Assembly: GCA_030159075.1 (NCBI GenBank)
Contig: BROG01000078.1
Location: 154,501 to 218,500 of the forward strand
DNA: 64,000 nt
Direction of reading: 5' to 3'
Origin: Atrina japonica
Lineage: Eukaryota; Mollusca; Bivalvia; Pterioida; Pinnidae
Below, one piece after another: positions 33,206-45,479 of the stretch. The translations under genes were made by a program, and so were the position numbers. Within the stretch, counting starts at the first letter, position 1; each line of letters begins with the position of its first letter. The notes below the pieces were generated by a model. That model ran no database searches, was not told where the DNA came from, and was given only the letters and a program-made list of their open reading frames with translations.

Positions 33206-33521
33206 TCTCTTCTGCTGTAGGTCCTATACATGTCCCCTTCTTTATCACAGCAGGGCGCAGATGACCATTCTTAATCTTTGATGTTTTCTCACTTTGGGGA
33301 TTATACACTGTATATAGTAGTTGTATAGTCACATGATGTGTGTTTGTGTGTCAATAGTGCAAAATGATAGTCAGATTCATTAATTGAAAGTAACAGTAAA
33401 TTTACGTATATAAGATACAAATCAATCAGTGTTTGGAAATAAAGTTGGTCTTAGGATATACAAAATGGCCTGTATTTTCTTCATAATTGATTATAGACGA
33501 TTTTCAGTGCCATATACAATA

Positions 33522-33524
<3 letters not shown>

Positions 33525-33614
<90 letters not shown>
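33525..33614. repeat. (CT)45 microsatellite
   Basis: Perfect TC dinucleotide run of 90 bp. Confidence 0.97.
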
Positions 33615-33619
<5 letters not shown>

Positions 33620-34257
33620 TTCGTGTTGCAATACATGGACATACTGTGTATAGAAATAAAACCGATACAAATAAATGAAACAAACAAATAGGTAAATAAC
33701 AAAAGTCAAAGCAAACAAAATAAAGTAAATATCAACACACAACACATCGTAAACCATACAAAAACAAACAGGGTAATATTGTCATTTATATATCACTTCT
33801 ACTCATGTTCATTATTTCAGAAGTAATCGTTCGGCGTGAACACATGTTTACCGACTTAGTGGTTGCTATGTTAAAATCTAATAAAGGTACGATTCCTCGG
33901 GACCTCCCCGGTTGTATGGCGATCGATATGCCGTTATGGCCCAAGTTGACAAACAAAGGAGGCGCCATTATCTTATCTTCACGCTTCTTGTAGTTCAGTG
34001 TTTATGAAAGACATACAAACGAAGTCGATACTTCTGCCAGTTTAACATTTCACTCCCCCCATTTACTAACTTGGATTCATCTGGAACAAAGATGGGCAAC
34101 GTTTATTATAGATAATTAGGAATGAAAGGTTTAAAGCGTTTTTTTCATGTAATAACAAACCCAGTGCTAATGTTTTAGTTGTGAAAGATAGTGGTCACTT
34201 ATGATAACATTATTAGCTCCTCAATTATTTCAGTATTCCACCCTTAAGTATTAATTG
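33615..34257. other. Intergenic, no supported gene
   Basis: Contains an open stretch at 33805-33993, discussed among rejected items, and otherwise nothing recognised. Confidence 0.35.
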
Positions 34258-34335
34258 TTAATATTATAAACATAACACCAATGCTCAAAACTATTATTTC
34301 TGTCAGTTAGGCTTCACCAATTGGGCTCCAATAAC
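34258..34335. repeat. Fragment of the 356 bp repeat family
   Basis: 'atattataaacataacacc', 'tgctcaaaactat', 'ttctgtcagttaggcttcac' and 'gggctccaat' match the family defined at 16968-17456. Confidence 0.6.
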
Positions 34336-34879
34336 GCAACATTCTGTTTTGATAAGTTCGACATATCAATATTTGTTTGTTTGTGTTATCCATCCTATTA
34401 CATGTATTTCCATGTTTTCACGGATTTTAATAATCTAAACATTTTAGCAATGCAAACATACCCGATTTAACTAATTCTATATTCGTGTTTTCATGTAATT
34501 TACCATATATGTTTTTGAACATTTAAAACTTGAGTTGGTTAATTCATTTATTTCTAACGTTCTTGATAAGTCTTAATTTCAATTTTACTTTAGCGAAAAT
34601 CTATGTACTCTGTCTTTCTCTTGTATGTTTGAATAATGTTGGAACCGGTACCAAAGTCGTACGTGTGCTTTCATGATTTTTGGTACAGACAGTGGCCAGT
34701 ATCGCAGGAGTTATAGCCCTTGTTTTATTCTTCAATTCATGCATGAATAGGTACATTGGAATTAAGAAACCAAATTGAAGATGTCAGTTTTTTGTCTTCA
34801 TCAAGGTTTCATAATATATTCTACTATTAGGTTTGTTTACGTAAAAACGACAATTTGAAACATTTTTGTCCTGGAAATA

Positions 34880-35215
34880 AATGTAAAAGTGTGTTTCATT
34901 TTAAGTGTGTTTTGTGCCACCATCATGTAAAAGTGTATTTCTTGTCACCACACAGACCACCATTATAAACGTGTTTTGTGCCACCACATACACCGACATG
35001 TAAAAGTATATTTCATGCCACCACACAGACCACCATTATAAATATGTTTTGTGGCTTCACATACACCATCACAGACCGCCATTACAAGCGTGTTTTGTGC
35101 CATCAGTACACCACCATATAAAGTGTATTTTATGACACCACACAGACCAGCATTATAAGCGTATTTTGTGGCATCACATACACCACCATGTAAAAGTGTA
35201 TTTCTTGCACTATGG
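34880..35215. repeat. Minisatellite, ~66-70 bp unit, ~5 copies
   Basis: The unit contains 'accatgtaaaagtgtatttc', 'ttgtcaccacacagaccacc' and 'attataagcgtgttttgtg'. Spacing varies and copies are diverged. Confidence 0.88.
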
Positions 35216-35235
35216 CCACTATGGGAGTGCACATT

Positions 35236-35390
35236 TTGGCTGTACGAGTAGCGCAGTGGTAAGCGCACTCGAGCTCGCTCGGACACGAAGGCTTTATCCA
35301 GGCACTCCGGTTCCTCCCACAGTGACCACTCCTGATGCCAACAGTGACCACTCCAGATGCCAACAGTGACCACTCCAGATGCCAACACCA
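35236..35390 (+). mobile_element. tRNA-like SINE head plus short tandem repeat
   Basis: 'gagtagcgcagtggtaagcg' at about 35247 resembles a tRNA A box with flanking D-arm. It is followed by 'cactcgagctcgctcggaca'. A 22-23 bp tandem repeat ('cagtgaccactccagatgcc') then occurs three times at about 35320-35385. No complete tRNA fold can be drawn. Confidence 0.45.
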
Positions 35391-35847
35391 TAGAAACGTT
35401 TATAATTTCTATTTTTTTTTTTTTTAAATTGTCAGTTTTGTCAGTTCGGTTATTTTTGAAATTTCTATGATTGGCATTGTTTTTTTTTATTATTCAAAGC
35501 AATGTAAGCGGAAACTTTCTGTTTCGATATTAACTTTTTCCCTGGAAGAAGTATGTTATTGTGTCTATATTATACCTCTTCATAAATTCTAGCGATTTCA
35601 TTGGAACATAAGCGTTGAGTGTTCCAGGGTGATATTCAGCAGGGTGATATTCCATAAAAATATCACATGCGCAGAAATGGATGCGCGTACGGTTCGTTTG
35701 TTTTTCCTATGTAGTGATCAGGTGTAACCTCTTGGCTATATGAGTTGTGTAACAAACATTTCTTCGACGCAGACTGGAGCCAAAAGAAACAACAAACGAA
35801 ACGAAATGATTTGATAGAATTGATATATCATTATCAAATATATTTGC

Positions 35848-36200
35848 TGTTGAGCTCCAATTTAAAAGTTATGTGTATTTTCTAAAGAGAAAGTGGTATT
35901 ATACAAGGCCAAATAATATCTCTATAAGTATAGCCAAAATCCGTCTAAGAGTAACCACTGTTAAAAATGACTATCTTAGCTTTAGAAAAAAAAATTGAAT
36001 TTAAATGATGTTAACAGTGCCAAATATGACTTTAGTATAAGATGAACAGCTGGTACCGAAATACCAGGTACTAGGTTTATGTATACCCTCGGGGACTCTA
36101 ACGGTTCACCAGCAGTGGCAACGACCTAGTGGTTATAAATATTATAAACATACTACCAAAGTTATAATGCTCAAGACGATATCGTTTCTGTCAATTAGAC
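35848..36200. repeat. 356 bp repeat family, circularly permuted copy
   Basis: It begins at 'gttgagctccaatttaaaag', runs through 'taccaggtactaggtttatg' and 'ccctcggggactc', and then ends with 'tattataaacatactacc', 'gctcaagacgata' and 'ctgtcaattagac'. The order is rotated relative to the first unit at 16968. Confidence 0.8.
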
Positions 36201-37215
36201 AAGGGGTGATAATTTCCACTACCACCCTCTCAGGAATGTTATATTTATATAATAGTAATCTTTATAATTGAACAACAACCTGTAACTATTGTCTTTATTG
36301 CAATCTCATTAAAATGCCCTTTTAATAAATGAAAAATGAAACTGAATTTTTATTGTACTTAAAGTGTTTATTATTATCTTTGAAAGAATCATAATCCTGT
36401 CAGTCTCAACACATTTATTAAATTTAATCATCAACGTAAATGACAAATCTTTTATATACAATAAAATATAGTTATGATTCGATCGTACAGGTAAACTTAG
36501 GAAAAAAACCAATTCATCAGAGAGTTACATCTAAGAGTGCTACATGTAATCATTGAACGCACACAAGTATTTACTTCTACATTTAGAATTCCATATTCCA
36601 GACTTTTGCAATGAAATGTTTCTATCTTCTGATTTATATGTGATTTAAATTTAACGATAAATCGATTGAAAATTTCGGATAAGAGAAACATACACTACTT
36701 CAAAGTTATATCCTTAATGTGTTTATCGCTTGTTTATATGTACATTATAAGAAAGGTTAAACTACGCGAGGATTCACTCCCTCTATGAAAATAATATTGC
36801 ACCGTATCAAATGCTGTCGCATTCTCATATCACGTATTTATCGTTGCCATATAGTAGCAACGTAAACGCGCATTCAATAATAATATTCCATTATCAAAGA
36901 TAGGTTGCCCATTTGACAAACAGAACGTGCTTCAAGATCTTCCTATAAGCCTTTTCAAAATAATCCAAAATGATAAGAAAGAAAGATAGAAAATAAATTT
37001 TTCGCCTTTGGGGTCCGGAACTATCATCTAACCCCTAGTTTCCATATCCTATTAGATTGTTCTTTGGATGTTTTATCGCATGTTTTCTGAACAGAAATAC
37101 GGAAGCAAGATTTTCTATGACGTTATCCATATCTCTGTATTCATTGAAAACTACTTGTTTTTGTTTTGAATATTTGTGAAAATATAGGAGATCCCGCGGG
37201 AACCTCGTGGTCACT
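36201..37215. other. Intergenic, upstream of the chitin-binding gene
   Basis: No exon or repeat recognised. The last ~100 bp are less AT-rich and lead into the promoter. Confidence 0.35.
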
Positions 37216-37220
37216 GGAAA

Positions 37221-37228
37221 TATAAGTA
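37221..37228 (+). promoter_or_regulatory. TATA box of the chitin-binding gene
   Basis: TATAAGTA lies 52 bp upstream of the ATG at 37280, with TCAAGT-like initiator sequence about 20 bp further on. Spacing fits a short 5' UTR of about 30 nt. Inferred by sequence only. Confidence 0.5.
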
Positions 37229-37279
37229 AAACTTTTCGATCAAGTATTTCACAATCTCCCCGTTGTCCAACCGTTCATA

Positions 37280-39927
37280 ATGTTTTCACAATTTCTGCTG
37301 GCTGTCGTCTGCCTTGGGATCGTCTCTGCTGGACCTGCTCTCAAGAGAGGTTTGTTATTGTTTTGTTCATTCTAAATTCGTTCTGAAAGGTCTGTTGTCT
37401 TTCATCCTTACTGTAATTGGTATTGTTTGTAAAAACAAAGATTTGAAATTCTAAAAACATTATAAGATACAGAAATATGCTTGAAGATTGAGAAATATTG
37501 TTATTTTTTGGCCTTGTATGAAACCGCTTTCTGTTTCGGGACACTGCATAAATTTTAAATTCGAGCTGAACTGATGGAGTCTTATTGACAGAAACGACCG
37601 TCTTGTGCATATGTTTGGTCTCCGTTACTTTGCAAAACTGCTAGTATTACTTTGGTACTATGTTTTTAATACGTAAAGATGTTAATTCACTTTCTATGAC
37701 TATTTATATTATCCATATACTGTGTAAGGAAATAAACGTGGTGCAGATGGTATCTGCTAAGATGTTAATTGAATTTGGGTGACGGGTCCGTTAATATATT
37801 GTATAACTGCCATTTTAATGATAACTTCTATTTAAAACAAAGTACCATTGTCATTGCACGCCTTGTGTAGCAAATAGTCATCAGTTCACTGACACGCGCT
37901 CATAGTAAGGTACACTTTTCCTCATTTTATTTAGTAATTGTAATGGCATTATAGTATACTATAATATTTGACGAACTGTTCAGTTTCAAAGTGAATGAAA
38001 CAGAAATACTCTTCATTCTTTGTTTTTACTCAACAACACAACAGAATAGGCACACAATAATATCACCCATGGACCAAATATGAAAATCGAGGCCCCTCTA
38101 GTGAACACTGTAATATGGCTAACCAGTAACTGCACTTAAAGTGCAAGCATTTCTAACTCGGAACTTCAACCAGAACACTTTCTAATATGGCCAACCAGTT
38201 ACTGCACTTAAAGTGCATGCATTTCTAACTCGGAACTTTCTCCAACTAGAACACTTTTTAATATGGCCAACCAGTTACTGCACTTAAAGTGCATGCATTT
38301 CTCACTCGGAACTTTCTCCAACTAGAACACTTTTTAATATGCCTAACCAGTTACTGCACTTAAAGTGCATGCATTTCTAACTCGGAACTTTCTCCAAATT
38401 AAACATTCTAATATGGCTAACCAGTTACTGCACTTAAAGTGCATGCATTTCTAACTCGGAACTTTTCCCAACCAGAACACTTTGTAATATGACCAATATA
38501 AAAATTTAAGATACCAAAGTATAAATTTTCGGGAAACATACAAATCTGATGAATCCAGTAACTGGACTGCGTGTGTAAAATAACAAATGCAGTATGAACG
38601 ACATATTCTGAAACAATGATTTGTTTTATTTTCCAGCAAAGAGGCAGTTGGCTGTTAACTGTATCGGTGAGTAAATTCTGTCAAAAAGTTAAAATAAATT
38701 ACATAACAATAAACAAGCAATCAGAAGTAATCTAGGAAGTAACAACTGTGGTCCTCACGCATTTGTATTTTTATTTCTTAGTTTATTTTGCCCTTTTTTA
38801 TAACTTTGGTATTAACTGAGTGTGAGTATTTTGTGTTTATCGCTAGGCAATAGTTCATTTTCATCGGTTCAAAGGTGTTCTTTTACTAAATTTCATAACT
38901 TTATTGCTTTTTTTATCACAAGATATGTCTACATGTACTTAGTGAAAAATATTATTGGTTCATAAACTGCATGCCCCAATAAGACACACAGAGTTAATGG
39001 AGTAAATTAATACACTTTGTGAGTTCCTTATACGACATGTATTAAAACACACGTCCAATTATCTTAACCTTACACACGAAAATCTGTGGCAGTTAGCTTA
39101 GATTTAATTTTGGCATCATTAGCGAGGTTGTTAAGATCGCTAAAATTAAATATCGCTAACAGTTCATTCATCATTGTAGGCAAGTCATCTTTTTCAATCA
39201 TAAAATCGTTAATTTACTTCTCGCTAAAATTATATACAATATTTTTAGGAGAAAATGCTAAATTTCCGTCTCTCTAAAATTTTCCACGTATGTGTTTTTA
39301 AAAGGCGAATGAGTTTAGTTTAAGCATATTTCATTTGATAATAATCAAAATGAAAGTGGACTGTCCTTGATTTAGAGACAAAAAAGATGTGTTTGTGAAA
39401 CACAAATGCTACCAATCCCAACAAATTCCTATGCTGGCAAATAATAAATATACTTTAAATATTGCAATGTCCTACATTTTGACCCCAGCCCACCCCAAGG
39501 GGCAGAGATTGTGATGTCAGTGAAGTGTAAGCAACCCTTAAGTTAGATGTACTTATAGTCCAGGTTTGGTTACTGTATCACAATCCAAACTTGAAACATT
39601 GCACTTAATATGTAAGCGGGGCGGAATACGGACAGACAAACAGACAGACAGACGGGCAATCAAAACACTAGATGCCACCGGCGGATCTTTCGGTTCGGGG
39701 GCATAAAAACAAACACCACTTTACTATCATGCCTAAAATCTATTTGTTCAAATATATAGTTTTTGAATCATTTGCAATTTGAATAACTGAAAATAATTCT
39801 CACCCAAAAAGTATTCTTCTTTTAACAGCTCTTACAGAGACTTTAGACAATACATATAGGTTTAGTTTTTGGCTTTCACTTTTATCTGAAGTACCTATTT
39901 CTATATTTAAAATTCGAGGTCTTAAAG

Positions 39928-40016
<89 letters not shown>

Positions 40017-43000
40017 ATGTTGTCACAATGATGATTTTTGACTCATGACATATAGACGAGAATATGATAAAATGTGTGTTCAAATACATTATCAAACATG
40101 TGAGTCGTTGTAAAAGATCTTCTTTTCGAAGTTCCTTGTTTTATTAGAATTTAAGTTTTCCCGTAACTTACAAATTCCGGCTGTATTTCCGTATGTAATG
40201 ACCTTTCAGATAAACTCTTTCGCCAAATCATATGTGCTTCGTAATTCGGTCAGGGCAATCTCGGTCCTTTACGCGCTCGGTCTATCAGCAATCTCGACCT
40301 TGACACAATCAGCGTACATTAAAGTCGGCCGATTTTAATGTGTTTTATATTTACTTTTAAAATACAGGACTTTACGAAAATAAACGCAAAGGGTAATAAG
40401 AATAGAATATATATTAACTGCAAATAGCACGTGGTTATTTGACACTCGGTAATCTTCGTAAAAAATTACCGAAAGTTAATTTGAAATTGTCAGAGTAATG
40501 GCGGACAAAAAAACCCTGATATTATAGGTTACGTTTGGCAAGATTGTTGCAATTATACGCATGGATTTGTTATTCTAACCACCAGATGGTCTCTTTGTGA
40601 TATATGTGAGTTAAAATATTACATAAAATGGGCATGTAAAATTTTTCAGCTACGTCAGCTCATATCGCTTTAAAGGTAGAAACGGTAATCTTAAGGAATT
40701 ATTTTTGCCGTCTTTTAACTTAGAATCTGTCTAAATAAAGACTCATATTTATCAAATGTTAGTACCTTAAGGCCCTGTCACATATAAAATATTTAACTGA
40801 TGCCGACCTCAGATATTCATAAAACGTTGGCATACGTCGAACTTTCGCAGTAATTTGTGATAAAGGTAGAAATATACAAGTAACGTGTAGGAACGTGTGT
40901 TAACGATCGTATAAAGTACCGACAACTTACTCCAGCATTTGCGTAACGTATGAGATATACAATGACATACGTCGAAAAGTTTTGGGCATGTACAAAATTT
41001 CTTTGACATATTTGTCGTACTTCATGCTTATGTCAGAATATTGTTAACTCATAAAAAACTTGTTTACAACTTATCCGACGTATGCCAGCGTACTCTCCTA
41101 AATTTCTATACTTCTTCATAAGCCGGCTAAATCGTCAATGTGTGACGTGATTTAGATAATAATGATGTTTATTTAAGTTGTTATTCCAAGGCAAATTCAA
41201 TGTATTCAGTTTGTTATTTTCTCAAATGTTATCTTGACTTTAGTCATATTCAATATATTCATTGACATTTCTTTCAAAATTTCACTTTCTCACGTTTGAG
41301 GTTAGATCATATTCAACGCATGACCATTTCATATATAGAAGTACAGTACTCAGTGTTAAGTTGTTGTCACAAGGATATGAGAGATTAAAGTAAACATTTT
41401 AGCAATTTCATGCTGAATATAATGACCTTGTTTGCAGTCATCATGTAAGAGTGTTATTAAATGATGAATAACACGGTCGGAAGTAGTTGTAAAATTGTCC
41501 AACATAACTGTAAGTAGTTATCTTACTGATTTCGATCGTGATTTTACTGAGAGCTCAAGGTTGATATGGTCGGTCGGCAGGGAGGCTTACTCCTCATTGC
41601 AACTGATCCCTTCTCTGTGTTTTTCAGAGATCCGTGTTTGTCCTGATATATTAAAATTAATGATTTCTCTAAAGAAAATTATCGTGATTGCATGATACTC
41701 TTGGATTTTGTACAATTTTCTCCCTATGACAAATGAGCAGTACGTAAGTCACTTCATTTCTGACCAATGGAAATTAATACATTGTACTTAAACCATGTTT
41801 CGGTATGTGAGTCACACTAAATAACCTCAGGTCTAAATTTATTGAATCTACCGAAAAGATGATAATGTTTCTTCAAAAAAAGAAAGATTCTTGGGATTTG
41901 TAAACAACGACATCAAAATATGCTGGAGTTAACAGGGTCCGAGGTCCTGAAATTTATTCAATACTTCTAGTAACTTTTTATAATTTTAAGATAAAAATAC
42001 ACAAACGCTATGTTAGGACTGAATGGTTTTTTTTTATAGATATGACAGACAATTAATTGTGAATAATGATAAAGAATTATTATTCATTAAAAGAAAAACA
42101 TTCTAAAATTTGGAGCAACGAACTTGTACTCTCTTTCTCAAGATATTTATCATTTTATGGGGAGGTCACAAATACATGATTCATGTTCTTGATATTAACC
42201 CTTTCATCCCTGAGTAACTGAGTGGTATGTTCTTTTCTATTGTTTAAGACTAATCTATTATGGTATGTAGGGTTGAAAGGGTTGAAGAAGCAAATAATAA
42301 CGTGTTTCTTATTTAGTAAAATCCAGGATTTGAACTTTGAATTTTGAATAGAACTTTACACCACAAACAACAATTTTTCAGTTAAATGGTGGCGGCTAGT
42401 TTTTAATGGTGGAGGAGAGAACCCGGTTACAATGTACCCGGGAAGATACCACTGGTCTTACGCAAGTAAACTGCAAACCTCACAAAAATCAGTTTAGGTT
42501 CCAGTGGGGCTCAAGCTTGCGCTGACCAACAGAGAGAAGCTTCATGGTTCAAAGTGCGATGCTCTAATCACTCGGCCAGGCCAGGAAGACCACAGTAACA
42601 TCCAGGATTTTCACACTGGACTATTCGGTCAACATGATAAAAAAAGTTGAACCTAATAATTAAGTACAGCTTGTGACCCCCCCCCCCATATTCACAGAAA
42701 TTTACAATTGTTTTATGGACCTATTAAATGAGAACATTTTAAAATATGTAATTGTATAACGTTCATAAAATTGCTGACTATCATTTCTATTTTTTCATTT
42801 TTGTTTTAGATACTTTCCAGAATGTTCCAAATCCATGCATAAACAATCCAAATAACAACATCTACTTTCCACATCCAAGTGATCCTGCAAAATTTATCCA
42901 ATGTGACCTCCTTGGACAGATGTACATCATCCAGTGTCCACGCGGAAAGGTATATAATATTGCCACAGCATCTTGCAATGTACCCCAAGTTCAAGTTACG

Positions 43001-43570
43001 ACGCAAATGCCAACCACGACCACGGCACAACCTATCCCTGTAGTTACAATGACCGCCAGACCTCCACAGACATCAAATCCATGTACAGGTGAAAATATTG
43101 CTAAAGGTCAAATTTATTTTCCATACCAACCCGACAAGTACCGCTTTATCGAATGTGATCAACTCGGAAACGCAAATGTCCTCCATTGTCCCGGCAGCCT
43201 TGTATGGGAGCAAAGCAGATTGTCTTGCGTGTATGAAATTGGAACAACCAACACAGGATCAACCGGAACAAGCACAGGAACTCAGACCGGAACCGGAACC
43301 GGAACCGGAACTGGGACCGGAACTGGAACCGGAACACAGACTGGAGGAGCCACAAATACTGGAACTGGCCTTGGTAACCTTAAAAACCCTTGTACCCCAC
43401 AAAGCGTCTCAAACGATGATCTATTCCACCCGCATCCAGAACCATCCAAGTTCATCCAGTGTGATCTTTGGGGAGACGCAAATGTTATGCAATGTCCCAC
43501 AGGTCTCGTGTGGAACGACTATTCAAAAACATGCGCATCACCTTATTTCATCGGATCTCCAACAAAGTAG
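37280..43570 (+). CDS. Secreted protein with three 4-Cys chitin-binding (peritrophin-A-like) domains
   Basis: Exons 37280-37349, 38637-38666 (30 nt) and 42810-43570 encode 286 residues, with GT/AG introns in phase 1. Signal peptide 1-17 (FLLAVVCLGIVSA core) is followed by a perfect furin-type site, RAKR at 23-26, so a short propeptide is likely removed. Three domains of the chitin-binding type 2 pattern follow. Cysteines are at 43, 65, 76, 89; 125, 149, 160, 173; and 251-275 with its first at 228. Each has the core F-H/Y-P...K/R-F-I-x-C-D and a final C-P...L-V-W-N-like end. Each domain has four cysteines rather than the usual six. Linkers are Thr/Pro-rich (~95-120) and Thr-Gly repeats (~178-218), probably O-glycosylated. 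Such proteins bind chitin outside the cell, in shell matrix, gut lining or immunity; which applies is unknown. The name of this member is not recognised. Confidence 0.9.
37430..37640 (-). repeat. 356 bp repeat family fragment in intron 1
   Basis: On the minus strand it shares 'gctcaagacgat'-like and 'caaggccaaa'-like words with the copies at 51115-51850 ('ttcgagctgaactgatggag', 'ggccttgtatgaaacc'). Diverged. Confidence 0.5.
38103..38490. repeat. Minisatellite, ~75 bp unit, 5 copies, intron 1
   Basis: The unit contains 'aaccagttactgcacttaaa', 'gtgcatgcatttctaactcg', 'gaactttctccaactagaac' and 'actttttaatatggc'. Each unit contains the palindrome GCACTTAAAGTGC. Copies are highly similar. Confidence 0.93.
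38667..39930. other. Intron 2 of the chitin-binding gene, 5' part
   Basis: No coding segment seen. 39060-39300 has repeated 'cgctaaaatta' words in both orientations, suggesting a decayed palindromic element. 39635-39655 has a (cagA)n patch. Confidence 0.4.
39931..40013. repeat. (AT)n microsatellite, intron 2
   Basis: 83 bp pure TA dinucleotide run. Confidence 0.97.
40014..41553. other. Intron 2, middle part
   Basis: Nothing coding. 40765-41160 contains 'aaggccctgtcacata' and paired 'gttggcatacgtcgaa' / 'ccgacgtatgcca' words, resembling a diverged inverted-repeat element, but I could not fix its ends. Confidence 0.35.
41554..41645 (+). mobile_element. Retroelement 3' tail fragment
   Basis: 'gcttactcctcattgcaact', 'gatccc', 'tttttcagagatccgtgttt' and 'gtcctgata' match the tail of the element at 32624-32855, same orientation. 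Confidence 0.65.
42352..42590 (-). mobile_element. SINE, Ser/Leu-tRNA-derived, near full length
   Basis: On the minus strand it starts 'tggccgagtgattagagcat' (A box), then 'gcttgagccccactgg' in the B-box position and 'aacctaaactg'. It ends with 'aattgttg'-like tail words, in plus 'caacaatttttcagttaaat'. It lies in intron 2 about 220 bp before exon 3. Confidence 0.75.
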
Positions 43571-43710
43571 ATAATCTAGAACTTTAACTGTTTTGGACAT
43601 GGTAAATATCTGCAGATATTAAACAACCTGTACGTAGAGACATGTATCGGTGCTGTGAAGTTTGAAGACTTGAAACTTCTGCAGACTTTAACTGGTATCT
43701 AACATTATTA

Positions 43711-43716
43711 AATAAA
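43711..43716 (+). terminator. Polyadenylation signal of the chitin-binding gene
   Basis: AATAAA 141 nt after the TAG, followed by a T-rich stretch. Confidence 0.65.
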
Positions 43717-43980
43717 CCATATTTTATATTCTTGTAATTTCAGTTTTTGAAATTATTTTTTGTGTATTTGATCACTCTTTATTTTGACAAGGTCGTGTTT
43801 TGTTCCGTACAGTTTGTTTGTTTGTTCATTGTTGTTTAACGTCCCTTGTTCCATACAGATGTAGTGGCAAGTCACAAGAGTGGGGGGGGGGGTTGGGTTG
43901 GGTTAAATCACAACGACATGATAACAGAGAAAATTGACATCAAAGTTTACCGATTCTGCGCATCGCATACAGGACCCTAC

Positions 43981-44112
43981 ATCATAAAACTTAAGAATTG
44001 CCTAAGCCTAAAAAATTTACTTAATTTAGCCTAATCATGAAATCTGATTGGCTGAGCAGGCCAAGTTGAGAATATTCTCAGACTTATGTAATTTCTCAAC
44101 TTGTATGGTGCC
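43981..44112. mobile_element. MITE with CACCATAAAACTT ends, copy 2
   Basis: Matches the element at 9291-9433: 'cataaaacttaagaattgcc', 'gaaatctgattggctgagca', 'ccaagttgagaatattctca' and end 'cttgtatggtgc'. Confidence 0.75.
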
Positions 44113-44694
44113 GTATCGTGGTCTATAAGAATTACCGTTATCATTTTAACATTACGACATTGACATTGACATTGAAATAAATTGTGCAAACGAAAAACAA
44201 GTACGGTACATCTACATGTTTTTGAATTCATATTTTACATAAAACTGAAATAAATAGTTTTCAATGGTTTTCTTTTGAAATAATTACCTTTTTTTCTGGT
44301 ATTTCATTTGCAGTCTGTTTTATTTTCACAGATACAATCTTGCAATCTTCTTTTTAACATGATTATGTTAGAAACTTTGTGTATCTGGTAATATTCAGAA
44401 TTTAAAAAAAAAATCTACAGATGAATTACTGGAATCAGTTGTGATTAAAATATGTCAAAAGATTCATTTCGACCATTCATTATGCCCGAAGCCCCAAAAT
44501 ATCTTGGGTAATATACACGTATAAACATATATAGTTGAATACTTATATTGATCCTATTACATTGGAATCCTTCTTTATTTGAAATTATTTTGATTCTTTA
44601 TTACCATTATAACACAGTTATTTTGTAAGTCCTGTTTATGTGAACGAAAAAATCATTCCTTATCTATTGCAACATAGACTATAGACGGGTTGGA
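44113..44694. other. Intergenic, nothing recognised
   Basis: AT-rich; a short 'gacattgacattgaca' repeat is near 44156-44172. Confidence 0.35.
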
Positions 44695-44695
44695 C

Positions 44696-44755
<60 letters not shown>

Positions 44756-44849
44756 CAGTAAAACCTGCTATAGCGGCCACCTCTATATAAGGATTACCTG
44801 TCTATAAAGGCCAATTTGTCAAGTTCCTTAACTGCATACTTCAACTAAA

Positions 44850-44920
<71 letters not shown>
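44695..44920. repeat. Compound microsatellites around a MITE fragment
   Basis: (AT)n-(AC)n-(AT)n at 44697-44755, a MITE fragment at 44757-44830 ('acagtaaaacctgctatagc'), then (CT)n at 44852-44901 and (AT)n at 44902-44920. Confidence 0.9.
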
Positions 44921-44984
44921 CAACTGTTAATCACATAACACACCAACATGGCCAGTTTGACAGGTGGGTAAGTGTTGCATATTG

Positions 44985-45105
44985 AATAGTGTTTTACGCC
45001 ACACTCAACAATATTTCAGTTATATCGTTTTCCAGCGGGGCTGAACAGAATTGAGCGACGTCATGGTTCAAAGCGCGATGCTCTAAACACTCGGTCACTA
45101 ATATT
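44985..45105 (-). mobile_element. SINE, Ser/Leu family, internally deleted
   Basis: 'gttttacgccacactcaaca' tail joined to 'cagcggggctgaacag' and 'tcatggttcaaagcgcgatg' with 'ctctaaacactcgg' (A box on the minus strand). The central body is missing. Confidence 0.7.
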
Positions 45106-45479
45106 GTTACATAACTGTGACTAAGTAACATCTGCAAATGTGACAAGTAAAATGTGATAAAATACCGCTTACCTTGGAATAGAATATTTTAAAGTTTGAT
45201 AATAACTTTTCATTAAGAAATGGGTTATCTAAATATGAAGATAAGGTATGAAAGGTATGATATTAAGGTATAATTATACATCCATATATCATAACAACGT
45301 GTCCTTCACCAAATTTGAATGACTCCATCATCTAAATTATGCAATACTAGCAAAATTGGTGAGGGCATCATAAAATATATGTGTTTCCGGTTACCTGACC
45401 GACCTCATTTTCGGCCACGAACTCAAACATTTTATTGACATTGGATGGGGAACAAATCCAGAATTGATCGTTTTAGCTC

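Noticed and set aside
33805..33993. 62-codon open stretch preceded by an acceptor-like 'ttatttcag'
   Set aside because: Both strands are open here and the peptide resembles no family I know; no neighbouring exon with compatible phase was found. Could be an orphan exon, but evidence is too thin.
43089..43574. 161-codon alternative frame in the chitin-binding exon
   Set aside because: Overlaps the real frame, is Glu-Pro repetitive only because of the hexamer repeat, and has no domain.
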